A stretch of 64,000 bases of DNA from Paenibacillus assamensis DSM 18201 (lineage in GTDB: Bacteria > Bacillota > Bacilli > Paenibacillales > Paenibacillaceae). Below the pieces are notes generated by a model. That model saw only the letters and a list, made by a program, of their open reading frames with translations, did not search any database and was not told the origin of the DNA. The DNA lies in the NCBI RefSeq assembly GCF_000422445.1, contig NZ_KE383837.1:186001-250000 (forward strand), written 5' to 3'. Shown piece after piece: positions 17,057 through 26,800 of the stretch. How positions within the stretch are numbered: the first letter of the stretch is position 1; each line of letters begins with the position of its first letter. The position numbers were made by a program, and so were the translations under genes.

Positions 17057-18135
17057 AACGTTTGTTTCACCTGCTCTACTACTGCTTGAATTGCTTCTTC
17101 CAACGGCAAATGCACAGTGCACCCCGCAGCCTTAACATGCCCGCCGCCATCGAATATTTGGGCAATCGCAGCTACATTTACCTCACCTGCTGAACGCATG
17201 CTCACTTTGACTCTTCCAGGCACGACTTCTTTAAACAGCAAGCCAACCTCTACTCCTTCAATATTTCGCGGATAGTTGACTAATCCTTCCAGGTCCTCGT
17301 TAGAAGCACCTGTTTGCTGCATATCTTCTGGAGTAATGTACAGCCAAGCAATTTGCTCATCGGCTGCATAGCTCAATCTGCTCAAACCACGTTGAATCAA
17401 ATCCATCTGCGGCTTCGAAATCGCTTCTAGCAAACGTTCAGCAATCACGTTCCCTTTCACACCGAAAGCAAGCAGCTTAGATGCAATTTCCATCACATGT
17501 GGTGTCGTATTGCTATAGCGGAAGCCTCCTGTATCGGTCAAAAGCCCCGTATACAAAATGGTTGCGATTTCAGTTGACAATGGAACTGAGCCCCGTACGA
17601 ACAAATCAAATAAAATTTCTGCTGTAGCTGCCGCGTCTTCTCGAATAAGCGCAACATCACCATAACGATCATTTGTAGGATGATGATCGATATTCAAAAT
17701 GTTAGCACTCGGCGCTACCCAATTCGATATGCTACCTATCCTTGCATAGTCAGCACAATCTACACAAATGACCGCCTGAAATGGTTCTGTTTGATCCAGA
17801 TGACCTTCCTCCGCTATTTGTATCTCATCTGCTCTAGTCAAGAACGTCAGCTTATTCGGCACTTCATTCGCGTTGACCATTGTATATGACTTATTCCATT
17901 GCGATAACAACCACCCAATTGCGACCGTAGAACTTATCGCATCTCCATCTGGATTTACATGTGCAACGACTAGAAATTGATCATGTTCCTGAATAAACGT
18001 TAGCGCACGATCAAGATCGTGCGCATAGGAAGACGGCAGAGCCCCATCTACCTGCGAATGGTTATTCGCAGAAGACAGAACTTTGCCGTTATTTTGTGAT
18101 TGTTCCTGAGTGAAATCAGCTTCCTTATTGCTCAT
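17053..18135 (-). CDS. nrnA: DHH/DHHA1 oligoribonuclease and 3',5'-bisphosphate phosphatase NrnA
   Basis: A 360-residue DHH-family phosphoesterase that degrades 2-5 nt RNAs and hydrolyses pAp. Motifs seen: AHVNPDGDAISS (near residue 65), ICVDCAD, LNIDHHPTNDRYGD, TGLLTDTGGFRYSNT, and the DHHA1 signature FDGGGHVKAAGC near the C-terminus. The first 40 residues (Gln/Asn/Ser-rich) are an extension before the domain. The ATG at 18135 lies inside the end of rbfA (11-base overlap) with TGGAGAT upstream; the longer frame to 18219 is rejected. In B. subtilis nrnA lies elsewhere. Here it stands between rbfA and truB with overlaps at both ends. Confidence 0.93.
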   Translation of the reverse strand: MSNKEADFTQEQSQNNGKVLSSANNHSQVDGALPSSYAHDLDRALTFIQEHDQFLVVAHVNPDGDAISSTVAIGWLLSQWNKSYTMVNANEVPNKLTFLTRADEIQIAEEGHLDQTEPFQAVICVDCADYARIGSISNWVAPSANILNIDHHPTNDRYGDVALIREDAAATAEILFDLFVRGSVPLSTEIATILYTGLLTDTGGFRYSNTTPHVMEIASKLLAFGVKGNVIAERLLEAISKPQMDLIQRGLSRLSYAADEQIAWLYITPEDMQQTGASNEDLEGLVNYPRNIEGVEVGLLFKEVVPGRVKVSMRSAGEVNVAAIAQIFDGGGHVKAAGCTVHLPLEEAIQAVVEQVKQTL

Positions 18136-18487
18136 CAGGCTTATCTCCATCTTTAATCTCCGATAAGAGACGCTCGATGTTGCTGCCGTATGCAATCGAA
18201 GAATCAAGCTTGAATACAAGCTCAGGCGTATGGCGGAAACGAATTCGCTTGCCTAGTTCAGTACGAAGGAATCCATTAGCCTTCTCCAATGCTTTAAGTG
18301 AGTTGTCACGTGCCTCATCATCACCAAGTACACTCAAATATACTTTAGCTAACGAGAGGTCACTCGTAACTTCAACACCTGTCACTGTTAGAAATCCAAT
18401 ACGCGGATCTTTCAACTCCGTTTGGATAAGCATGCTCAATTCTTTCTTGATCTGCTCTCCCGCACGACCAGTACGAACTTTTGCCAT
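18125..18487 (-). CDS. rbfA: 30S ribosome-binding factor RbfA
   Basis: A 120-residue KH-fold ribosome maturation factor that binds the 30S subunit near helix 1 of 16S rRNA and is needed for cold growth. Family sequences KKELSMLIQTELKDPRIG, VTSDLSLAKVYLSVLG and RIRFRHTPELVFKLD are seen. The ATG has GAGGTG upstream. It follows infB after 46 bases; the small gene ylxP that usually sits between them in Bacillus is absent. Confidence 0.96.
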   Translation of the reverse strand: MAKVRTGRAGEQIKKELSMLIQTELKDPRIGFLTVTGVEVTSDLSLAKVYLSVLGDDEARDNSLKALEKANGFLRTELGKRIRFRHTPELVFKLDSSIAYGSNIERLLSEIKDGDKPDEQ

Positions 18488-18533
18488 CTTACTTCACCTC
18501 TTTTTCTCTGTGAGGGCTTAATTAATTTAATAC

Positions 18534-21275
18534 CTACTTACGTTCAACTGCTTCCATTTGGAAGTTTTCGATAATGTCGCCTTCTTTGAGGTCATTGAAC
18601 TTATCGAACATAATACCACATTCGTAACCTTGTGCGACTTCTTTCGCGTCGTCTTTGAAACGTTTCAAAGAGTCCAACTTGCCTTCGAAGACAACAATAC
18701 CTTCACGAATGACGCGCACTTCTGCGTTACGAACCATCTTACCAGAAGTAACCATACAACCAGCAATTGTACCAACTTTACCAATCTTGAACATGTTGCG
18801 GACTTCAGCATGACCAAGTACAACTTCTTTGTACTCAGGATCCAACATACCTTTCATCGCTTGTTCAATTTCTTCAACGATCGTGTAGATAACGCGGTGC
18901 ATACGCACGTCAACTTTTTCTTGATCAGCAGTCAATTGAGCTTGAGCGTCAGGACGGACGTTAAATCCGATGACAATTGCATTAGATGCTGTCGCCAAGA
19001 TAATGTCAGATTCTGTAATCGCACCTGCGCCGGAGTGAATGATTTTAACGCGTACGCCTTCAACTTCAATCTTCTGCAAGGAACCACGAAGCGCCTCTAC
19101 AGAGCCTTGAACGTCAGCTTTAATAATCACGTTAAGTTCTTTCATTTCACCGTCTTTGATATGCTTGAACAAGTCATCCAACGTAACACGCGTGTTTGCA
19201 CCCAATTGGCTCTCACGAAGTGTAGTGGAACGCTTCTCTGCAATCGAACGAGCTTTACGCTCATCTTCGAATCCGATGAATACATCGCCAGCCTGTGGAA
19301 CTTCCGTCAAACCTGTAATTTCTACAGGCGTGGAAGGACCTGCTTCTTTGAGTCGACGACCACGGTCATTAACCATGGCACGAACGCGTCCGAAGCATGT
19401 GCCTGCAACGAATGCATCACCGACTTTAAGTGTACCGCTTTGTACAAGAATACGTGCTACAGAACCGCGACCTTTGTCAAGCTCTGCTTCGATAACTGTA
19501 CCGCGAGCCAATTTGTCTGGGTTAGCTTTGAAGTCATTTACTTCAGATACAAGAAGAATCATCTCAAGCAAATCTTCTAGGCCAGTACGTTGTTTAGCAG
19601 ATACATTAACGAAGATAGTATCTCCACCGTACTCTTCGGCTACAAGCTCGTATGCCATTAATTCTGTTTTGACGCGATCTACGTCAGCAGCTGGCTTATC
19701 AATTTTGTTAACCGCTACGATAATTGGAACGCCAGCAGCCTTCGCGTGGCTAATTGCCTCTACTGTCTGAGGCATTACACCGTCATCAGCTGCAACAACG
19801 ATAATCGTAATATCCGTAACTTGTGCACCACGTGCACGCATAAGCGTAAACGCTTCGTGACCTGGCGTATCAAGGAATGTAATTTTCTTATTGTTAATCT
19901 CTACTTGATAAGCACCGATATGCTGCGTAATACCGCCAGCCTCGCCGCCTGTTACATTTGTTTTGCGGATCGCATCAAGAAGCGTTGTTTTACCGTGGTC
20001 AACGTGACCCATGATTGTTACAACTGGTGGACGAGATTGAAGCTTCGCTTCCTCGTCTGCTTCTTCTTGCTCTTCAAACGGATCTTCCTGTACAGGAAGT
20101 TTCAATTCAACTTCAACTTTGAACTCTTCAGCGATAAGCTGGATTGTATCCAAATCAACCTCTTGGTTAATCGTCGCCATAACGCCCATAAGTAGTAGCT
20201 TCTTAATTACTTCAGAAGCATCCTTGTGAAGAAGTTTAGCTAGATCCCCAACCGTCATTGTGCCGCGCACAATAATTTTCTTAGGTGTGTTATCGATCTT
20301 CTCGCGAACTTCAACCTTTTTATCATTACGGCCTTTGCCTCTGCCTTTGCCTCTAGGACCGCGATTGCGATTATCATCAAAGCGATTAAATCCTTGAGTC
20401 TTCTTGCCAGCACCGCCACGACGATCATCTTGCTCGTTGAAACGATTGCCTTTGGGATTTTGGTTCATGCGAGCCGGTTGCGGCTTATCCACTGTTGCAC
20501 GAGCTGGAGCAGGTGCTGCTGGACCACGGTTACCGCCTGGTGCACCACCCGGACGACGATCTTGTTGGCCACCACGGAATCCGCCTTGACCACCTTGACC
20601 TCCACCTTGCGGACGACCTTGACCACCGCTGTTATATCCACCTTGGCCTTGCGGGCGTCCTTGACCTTGCGGACGACCTTGACCACCACTGTTATATCCA
20701 CCTTGGCCTTGCGGGCGTCCTTGACCTTGCGGACGGCCTTGACCACCACTGTTATATCCACCTTGGCCTTGCGGGCGTCCTTGACCTTGCGGACGGCCTT
20801 GACCACCGCTGTTATATCCACCTTGGCCTTGTGGACGGCCTTGACCTTGTGGACGGTCGCCACGAGGACGGTCGCCACCTTCACGATTGAACGGGCGTCC
20901 TCCTTGTTGACCATCACGCGCTGGACGTCCTTCATGAGAACGGGAACCTTCACTGCGCTGTCCGCCAGTGCGCTCGCGCTGTTGTTCGCCACCACGTGGC
21001 GCCTCAGAAGCCGCTCCAGCAGATTGGCTTACTTGTGCTTCACCTTGTGGCTTAGCCGGTGTTCCTTCGTTCTTAGCTTGTGCATTTGCCTTTACGTCTT
21101 TGAAATGTTGCTCTACTTTACCCACAGCATCAGTCTCCATTACACTCATATGATTGTTTACAGGATAATTAAGTCGTTTAAGAATCGTAATAATTTCTTT
21201 ACTACTCATGTTGATTGATTTTGCATATTCGTAAACTCTTAACTTTTCCTTATTGTCCTTCCCTTGTTTCACCAA
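18534..21275 (-). CDS. infB: Translation initiation factor IF-2
   Basis: A 913-residue GTPase that brings fMet-tRNA to the 30S subunit. An IF2 N-terminal helical module ([19 protein letters not shown]) comes first. Residues 60 to about 320 are a long Gly/Gln/Arg/Pro-rich linker with four exact 20-residue repeats (141-220). A second IF2-N module starts near 332. The GTPase domain has GHVDHGKT at 423-430, then DTPGHEAF and NKIDKP, followed by domains II-IV. The TTG at 21275 has GGAGGTGG upstream and lies 26 bases inside the end of ylxQ. The unusually long disordered linker separates the two IF2-N modules and is the odd feature. Confidence 0.96.
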   Translation of the reverse strand: MVKQGKDNKEKLRVYEYAKSINMSSKEIITILKRLNYPVNNHMSVMETDAVGKVEQHFKDVKANAQAKNEGTPAKPQGEAQVSQSAGAASEAPRGGEQQRERTGGQRSEGSRSHEGRPARDGQQGGRPFNREGGDRPRGDRPQGQGRPQGQGGYNSGGQGRPQGQGRPQGQGGYNSGGQGRPQGQGRPQGQGGYNSGGQGRPQGQGRPQGQGGYNSGGQGRPQGGGQGGQGGFRGGQQDRRPGGAPGGNRGPAAPAPARATVDKPQPARMNQNPKGNRFNEQDDRRGGAGKKTQGFNRFDDNRNRGPRGKGRGKGRNDKKVEVREKIDNTPKKIIVRGTMTVGDLAKLLHKDASEVIKKLLLMGVMATINQEVDLDTIQLIAEEFKVEVELKLPVQEDPFEEQEEADEEAKLQSRPPVVTIMGHVDHGKTTLLDAIRKTNVTGGEAGGITQHIGAYQVEINNKKITFLDTPGHEAFTLMRARGAQVTDITIIVVAADDGVMPQTVEAISHAKAAGVPIIVAVNKIDKPAADVDRVKTELMAYELVAEEYGGDTIFVNVSAKQRTGLEDLLEMILLVSEVNDFKANPDKLARGTVIEAELDKGRGSVARILVQSGTLKVGDAFVAGTCFGRVRAMVNDRGRRLKEAGPSTPVEITGLTEVPQAGDVFIGFEDERKARSIAEKRSTTLRESQLGANTRVTLDDLFKHIKDGEMKELNVIIKADVQGSVEALRGSLQKIEVEGVRVKIIHSGAGAITESDIILATASNAIVIGFNVRPDAQAQLTADQEKVDVRMHRVIYTIVEEIEQAMKGMLDPEYKEVVLGHAEVRNMFKIGKVGTIAGCMVTSGKMVRNAEVRVIREGIVVFEGKLDSLKRFKDDAKEVAQGYECGIMFDKFNDLKEGDIIENFQMEAVERK
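20616..20855. repeat. Four tandem 60-bp repeats inside infB
   Basis: Four consecutive units of exactly 60 bases differ at only a few, mostly third-codon, positions. Each codes for the same 20 residues, [20 protein letters not shown]. The period is visible as near-identical consecutive 60-base rows at 20641, 20701, 20761 and 20821. The DNA similarity implies recent slippage or unequal crossing-over, so copy number is likely to differ between strains. Confidence 0.95.
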
Positions 21276-21594
21276 TATACTCCACCTCCGACATAGTTAT
21301 CAGCCCGTTATGCATCAAGCTCGCGAAGCCCTTGTCGGTTACCCCCAATATCACTCGGTCTAGTTTACCTATACTTTCTCCAAGCTCATCTCGGGTAAAT
21401 CCAATAACAAGTGGAACATTGTAGGTACTGCATTTATCTTTGAACTTTTTCTTTGTGTTCTCAGATGCATCACCTGCAACGAATACTAATCGAGCCTGAC
21501 TATTTCGTATTGCTTTAAACACAATGTCGTCTCCGGATACTAGCTTGCCAGCACGTTGCGCCAAGCCAAGTTGAGACAGGACTCTATTCTTCAT
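21250..21594 (-). CDS. ylxQ: L7Ae-family RNA-binding protein YlxQ
   Basis: A 114-residue protein of the L7Ae/L30e/S12e fold that binds kink-turn RNA. Seen: [17 protein letters not shown] at the N-terminus, [16 protein letters not shown], and [17 protein letters not shown] near the end. Two ATGs fit: 21600 (four bases from AAGGAG) and 21594 (ten bases). I take 21594 because it gives [10 protein letters not shown], the usual family start. It overlaps ylxR upstream and infB downstream, so nusA-ylxR-ylxQ-infB are tightly coupled. Confidence 0.88.
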   Translation of the reverse strand: MKNRVLSQLGLAQRAGKLVSGDDIVFKAIRNSQARLVFVAGDASENTKKKFKDKCSTYNVPLVIGFTRDELGESIGKLDRVILGVTDKGFASLMHNGLITMSEVEYIGETREGQ

Positions 21595-21895
21595 TTTCAT
21601 CTCGCTCCTTGTTAGCGAGAAAATCATCTTCGACGCGGATGAAATCCTGCGCCAATTGTTGATATATATCAGCGTGCACCGCTTGCTTAAGCGCACGGTC
21701 AAGAGCTTTTGACTTATGTGCCAGCTTGAAGCAAGCTAGCTTTCCACATAAGTAAGCACCCCGCCCTGACTTCTTGCCTGTCAAGTCGATTTGAACCTCA
21801 TCTTGGGGAGTCTTGACAACGCGGATAAGCTCCTTTTTGGGCATCATTTGCTGACAAGCAACGCATTTGCGCAGCGGTACTTTTCTCGGTTTCAT
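21584..21895 (-). CDS. ylxR: YlxR family RNA-binding protein (RnpM)
   Basis: A 103-residue basic protein with the DUF448 pattern: RKCVACQQMMPKKELIRVV with paired cysteines, then GRGAYLCGKLACFKLA. The fold is an RNA-binding alpha/beta domain; members in B. subtilis have been reported to modulate RNase P. The ATG at 21895 has AAGGGGG upstream; the frame to 21925 has no site. It lies between nusA and ylxQ, its usual place. Confidence 0.93.
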   Translation of the reverse strand: MKPRKVPLRKCVACQQMMPKKELIRVVKTPQDEVQIDLTGKKSGRGAYLCGKLACFKLAHKSKALDRALKQAVHADIYQQLAQDFIRVEDDFLANKERDENEE

Positions 21896-21945
21896 GACTG
21901 AACCCCCTTGCCCTTCAGCGTACAATGAGAACTTGTTTACAAGAA

Positions 21946-23136
21946 TTACTCTTGTGTCTGCTGAGTTTCTGTAATCTCTTCATCGCTCTCATTTAGAGCT
22001 TCTTCTTGTTCAAACGACTCCGTTGGCTCGAAGCCTTGTTCAGCAGCCAAACGCTCTTGCTCATTCGCAAGATCTTCGGCTTCCAACTCAGCAGCAATAA
22101 CTTCGCCAATTTGGGACTCGCTCTTAATGTCGATCTTCCAGCCTGTTAGCTTAGCTGCAAGACGAGCATTTTGACCCTTGATGCCGATTGCAAGCGACAA
22201 TTGGTAATCAGGGACGATTACACGTGCCATCTTCTCAACTTCTCGTACATCAACTTCTACTACCTTAGAAGGGCTAAGCGAGTTCGCTACGTACTCCTCT
22301 ACATCCTCAGACCAGCGAACGATATCGATTTTTTCACCGCGAAGTTCGTTCACGATCGTTTGTACGCGTGTACCTTTAGGTCCAACACAGGAGCCTACAG
22401 GGTCTACTTCTGGATTACGGGAATAAACCGCAATCTTAGAACGTTGACCCGCTTCGCGCGCAACAGACTTAATCTCTACCACACCTTCGAAGATTTCAGG
22501 AACTTCTAACTCAAACAGACGCTTGAGCAATCCTGGATGCGTACGGGACAAAATAATTTGAGGACCTTTTGTAGTGTTCTCTACTTTCGTAATGTATGCT
22601 TTAACACGATCACCGTGTTTGAACTTCTCGTTCGGCATCATTTCGTTCAGAGGAAGAACAGCTTCCACCTTGCCCAAATCAATAAATACGTTGCGCGTAT
22701 CTTGACGCTGCACGATACCTGTTACGATATCTTCAGCACGATCAACGAACGCATGATAAATGAGTCCGCGTTCTGCTTCACGAATACGCTGTGTTACAAC
22801 TTGCTTAGCCGTCTGTGCTGCAATACGACCGAACTCGCGTGGGGTCACTTCAATCTCACAGACGTCATCAATCTGGTAGTTCGGATTCACTTCACGGGAT
22901 GCATGCAGCGAAATTTCGTGTCGAGGGTCCATAACCTCATCTACGACCGTCTTACGGGCATATACTTTGATTACACCCGTTGTACGATTAATATCCACAC
23001 GAACATTTTGTGCTGCATTAAAATTGCGCTTGTAGCTGGAGATCAAAGCAGCTTCAATCGCATCAATCAATATTTCTTTGGCAATTCCTTTTTCGTGCTC
23101 AATCTCTGCCAACGCTTCAATAAAATCAATACTCAT
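21946..23136 (-). CDS. nusA: Transcription termination/antitermination factor NusA
   Basis: A 396-residue RNA polymerase-binding factor controlling pausing, termination and antitermination. Domains in order: N-terminal polymerase-binding domain (1 to about 125), S1 domain near 135-200 (TGIVQRQDTRNVFIDLG), and two KH domains (GSCVGPKGTRVQTIVNELRG near 250, and AIGIKGQNARLAAKLTGWK near 320). The last 50 residues are Glu-rich and probably disordered; the C-terminal repeats of proteobacterial NusA are absent, as in other Firmicutes. AGGGGGAG lies upstream of the ATG. It is second in the rimP-nusA-infB operon. Confidence 0.97.
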   Translation of the reverse strand: MSIDFIEALAEIEHEKGIAKEILIDAIEAALISSYKRNFNAAQNVRVDINRTTGVIKVYARKTVVDEVMDPRHEISLHASREVNPNYQIDDVCEIEVTPREFGRIAAQTAKQVVTQRIREAERGLIYHAFVDRAEDIVTGIVQRQDTRNVFIDLGKVEAVLPLNEMMPNEKFKHGDRVKAYITKVENTTKGPQIILSRTHPGLLKRLFELEVPEIFEGVVEIKSVAREAGQRSKIAVYSRNPEVDPVGSCVGPKGTRVQTIVNELRGEKIDIVRWSEDVEEYVANSLSPSKVVEVDVREVEKMARVIVPDYQLSLAIGIKGQNARLAAKLTGWKIDIKSESQIGEVIAAELEAEDLANEQERLAAEQGFEPTESFEQEEALNESDEEITETQQTQE

Positions 23137-23212
23137 GCGGTAAGCTCCCCCTTTCAGCCGCGAAACGGCTTCATCATGTACTCATGTACGTAAAGAAAAT
23201 TACATATTAATC

Positions 23213-23674
23213 TTAGAACACAATAGCCAAACGAGCGCTGGCTACTTTGGATGTAGACAATTCATATTCTTTCTTGCCAACTCGTACGACGACTGTTTCT
23301 CCATCATAGGATACAAGCGTACCTTCAAACTCTTTAAGGCCTTGAACAGGCTCATATGTAGTCACGAAGACATGCTTGCCAATCGACTTCTCATAGTCCT
23401 TCGGCTTCTTCAACGGACGTTCTGCGCCAGGAGAAGATACTTCTAGGAAGTAAGCATCTGTAATTGGGTCATTATCATCCAATTGCAGACTCAAATATTC
23501 ACTAATGCGACCGCAGTCCTCAATATCGATCCCGCCATCCTTGTCCACAAACACTCGCAGGAACCAACTGCTTCCTTCTTTGACATATTCAATGTCAACT
23601 AACTCGAACTGATGCTCATCCAAATAAGGTTGCAACATGTTTTCTACTACCGATTTGATGTTCGGTGTGCTCAA
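23213..23674 (-). CDS. rimP: Ribosome maturation factor RimP
   Basis: A 153-residue 30S assembly factor that helps S12 and S19 incorporation. Seen: FELVDIEYVKEGSSWFLRVF, DKDGGIDIEDCGRISEYLS, and YFLEVSSPGAERPLKKPKDY, the strongest family signature. The start is TTG at 23674 with GGAGGTAC upstream. It is the first gene of the rimP-nusA-ylxR-ylxQ-infB-rbfA-nrnA-truB group. The 220-base gap to polC upstream presumably holds its promoter, but several AT-rich candidates compete and none is clear. Confidence 0.95.
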   Translation of the reverse strand: MSTPNIKSVVENMLQPYLDEHQFELVDIEYVKEGSSWFLRVFVDKDGGIDIEDCGRISEYLSLQLDDNDPITDAYFLEVSSPGAERPLKKPKDYEKSIGKHVFVTTYEPVQGLKEFEGTLVSYDGETVVVRVGKKEYELSTSKVASARLAIVF

Positions 23675-23808
23675 GCTTTGTACCTCCGTTACACTAGGTA
23701 TGTCTTTTTCAAATATATGGTTAACTCCGTTTCATTCACATCACAATACCTATCCAATTGTTAACACAAATTGGCATATCATCAAAAAAAGACCGGATGT
23801 AAATATGA

Positions 23809-23830
23809 AAGAGTGGGTTTCCCCACTCTT
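23809..23830. terminator. Hairpin downstream of polC
   Basis: AAGAGTGGG (23809-23817) pairs with CCCACTCTT (23822-23830) around a 4-base loop, 68 bases after the polC stop codon. The minus-strand flank is TCATATTT, a weak T-run, so termination may be partial. Confidence 0.65.
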
Positions 23831-23897
23831 CTCAACGGCTGTATCCACATGATTACCAAAAGAATTATAGCATAAACAATCACGAAAAAGCAATGTG

Positions 23898-26800
23898 TCA
23901 GAACAGCGACAGCTGGTTCGTCTCAGGCAATCCGCGGAAGCAGCCCATCTGTGTTAACAGCTCAATAATCGTTTTTGACGCTTTCGACCGCTGTTGAAAA
24001 TCTTCGATGGACAAGAACTCATCACCTTCACGCGCAGCCGCAATGTTGCGTGCCGCGTTCTCACCGATACCCTGCATCGCAGAGAATGGTGGAATTAGCG
24101 AATCCCCATCCACTAAGAACATCGTTGCATCTGATCGATAAAGATCAAGGGACTTAAAGCTCAAACCACGAGCCGTCATCTCCAAAGCCATTTCCAAAAC
24201 AGGAAGCATGTTCTTCTCTTTCGGAAGTGCTTGGAAGCCTTTCGCTTCGATTTCATCAATTTTACGGTTGATGGCCTCATAGCCTTGGCAAAGCAGCTCA
24301 ATATCAAAGTCTTCCGCACGAACCGTGAAATACGTGGCGTAGAACTCGATCGGATGATACAGCTTGTAGTAGGCACAGCGCACTGCTGAAATAACATAGG
24401 CAGCCGCGTGGGCTTTCGGGAACATGTACTGGATTTTTAAACAAGAATCAATATACCACTGTGGTACATTGCAGCGCTTCATCTCGTTAATCCAATCTTC
24501 CGAAAGTCCCTTACCTTTACGTACATTCTCCGTAATCTTAAAGGCTAGACTTGCATCCATGCCCGCTTTGTAGATAAGGAACAGCATAATCTCATCACGA
24601 CAACCGATCACGGTCTTGATCGTACATATACCGCTTTTAATAAGTTCCTGAGCATTTCCTAGCCATACCCCTGTACCATGGGATAAACCTGATATTTGCA
24701 GCAAATCGGCAAAAGAACTCGGTTGACATTCGACAAGCATTTGGCGAACGAATCGCGTTCCCATCTCAGGTATACCATATGTCGCAACCGGTGTACGTAT
24801 TTGATCAGGCTCAACACCAAGCGCTTTCGTTGAGTTGAACAGGCTCATTACTTTCGGGTCATTCATCGGGATTTTGGTCGGATCAAATCCAGTCAAATCT
24901 TGCAGCATCCGCATCATGGTCGGATCATCGTGACCAAGAATATCAAGTTTCAGCAAGTTGGCATCGAAAGCGTGATAATCGAAATGCGTAGTCTTCCATT
25001 CCGCATTTTGATCATCTGCAGGAAATTGAACAGGTGTAATATCTTCAACTTCCATATAGTCTGGCACAACAACGATACCGCCCGGATGCTGACCTGTACT
25101 ACGTTTTACACCCGTACAACCCGATGCAAGCCGAGCTACTTCTGCACCGCGCCATTTTTTATGGTAATCCTCTTCGTATTTTTTCGCGAAACCAAATGCC
25201 GTTTTCTCTGCGACCGTACCGATCGTACCTGCTCGGAATACACTTTTCTCACCAAACAGCTCTTTCGTGTAATTATGAGCAATTGGTTGGTATTCACCAG
25301 AGAAGTTCAAATCGATATCGGGAACTTTATCTCCCTTAAATCCAAGGAACGTTTCGAACGGAATATCCTGTCCTTCACCTTTCATACGACTGCTGCAGTT
25401 CGGACATTCCTTATCAGGCAAATCAAAGCCACTTGGCACGCTGCCATCTGTAATCCATTCGCTATGCTTGCATTCGGCATTAGGGCATACATAATGTGGT
25501 GGCAGTGGGTTAACTTCAGAGATACCCAGGAATGTCGCAACGACTGATGAACCTACGGAACCACGGGAACCAACCAAGTAACCATCTGCATTTGATTTTT
25601 TTACAAGTCGCTCCGAGATCAAATAGTTCGCGGAGAAACCAAATTTAATAATCGGTTCAAGTTCCTTCTCAAGTCGTGCTACGACAATTTCCGGTACAGG
25701 CTCACCATATATACTTTTTGCTGTCTCATAGCAAGTATTGCGCATTTCTTCATCTGCACCATCAATAATTGGCGTAAACAACTCATCAGGGAACAGCTTC
25801 AATGCTTCAAATCGATCTGCCAATTCATTCGGATTCGTTATTACAACTCGCTTTGCCACATCAGCACCGAGGAACTCAAATTCCTTCAGCATTTCTGTCG
25901 TCGTACGGAAGTGTGCGTCCGGTTTCTTTTGGTCTTTGAGCGGACTAAAGCCAGTAATACCATGGATCGTAATATCACGGAACATTTTGTCCCGTGGATT
26001 CAAATAATGAACGTTACCAGTCGCTATAACTGGCTTACCGAACTTATCTCCAATATCACATACTTTACGTATCGCCTGCTCAATATCAGAAGGCGCACCT
26101 ACAAGCCCCTTATCTACAAGATGCATGTACATTGTGAGTGGTTGAATTTCCAGCACATCGTAAAATTGCGCAATTTCTTCAGCTTCTTCTCGGGACTTGT
26201 TCAGCACAGCCTCAAAGAACTCGCCTTTCTCGCAGCCAGAAATTATAAGCAGCCCTTCACGATGTTCAATAAGTTTACGCTTTGGAATACATGCTACACG
26301 ATGGAAGTACTCCGTATGTGATGACGAAACAAGCTTGTACAAATTTTTTCTACCCACGTCGTTCAATGCATAAATGCTGCAATGGAATGGACGTGTATTT
26401 TTTAAATTTTGACCAACATAATCATTCAGACGATCCAACATCTCAATTCCGCGAATCGAATGCGCATCATGCAGTAATCCGACTAATACACCTGACAATG
26501 CAATCGTATCATCGATCGCACGATGATGATTTTCAAGCGATACTTTATACTTGTCTGCCAACGTATTGAGACGATGATTTTTGAGTGTTGGGTGAATCAA
26601 TCTTGCTAACTCAAGTGTATCCAATACAGGATTAGACAGTTCAGCCATCCCTAGCTGTTTCAAATTATGCTGTACAAAGCCCATATCAAATCGAGCATTA
26701 TGAGCGACAAGGATGTCGTCCTCCACAAACGCCACGAATTGCTTCAGGACTTCATCCACTTCAGGAGCGTCCTGCACCATATCATCCGTAATATTCGTCA

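Noticed and set aside
18558-19580. 340-codon plus-strand frame opposite infB
   Set aside because: It is a reverse-strand shadow of the conserved IF2 GTPase region. Its composition (Asn, Phe, Cys rich) is unlike a real protein and it has no ribosome binding site.
20616-20855. Possible CRISPR-like array
   Set aside because: Direct 60-bp tandem units without unique spacers, in frame within infB; this is a coding tandem repeat.
20394-21218. 274-codon plus-strand frame with Leu/Thr repeats
   Set aside because: The repeats are the complement of the 60-bp infB repeats; the real coding frame is the minus-strand IF2 linker.
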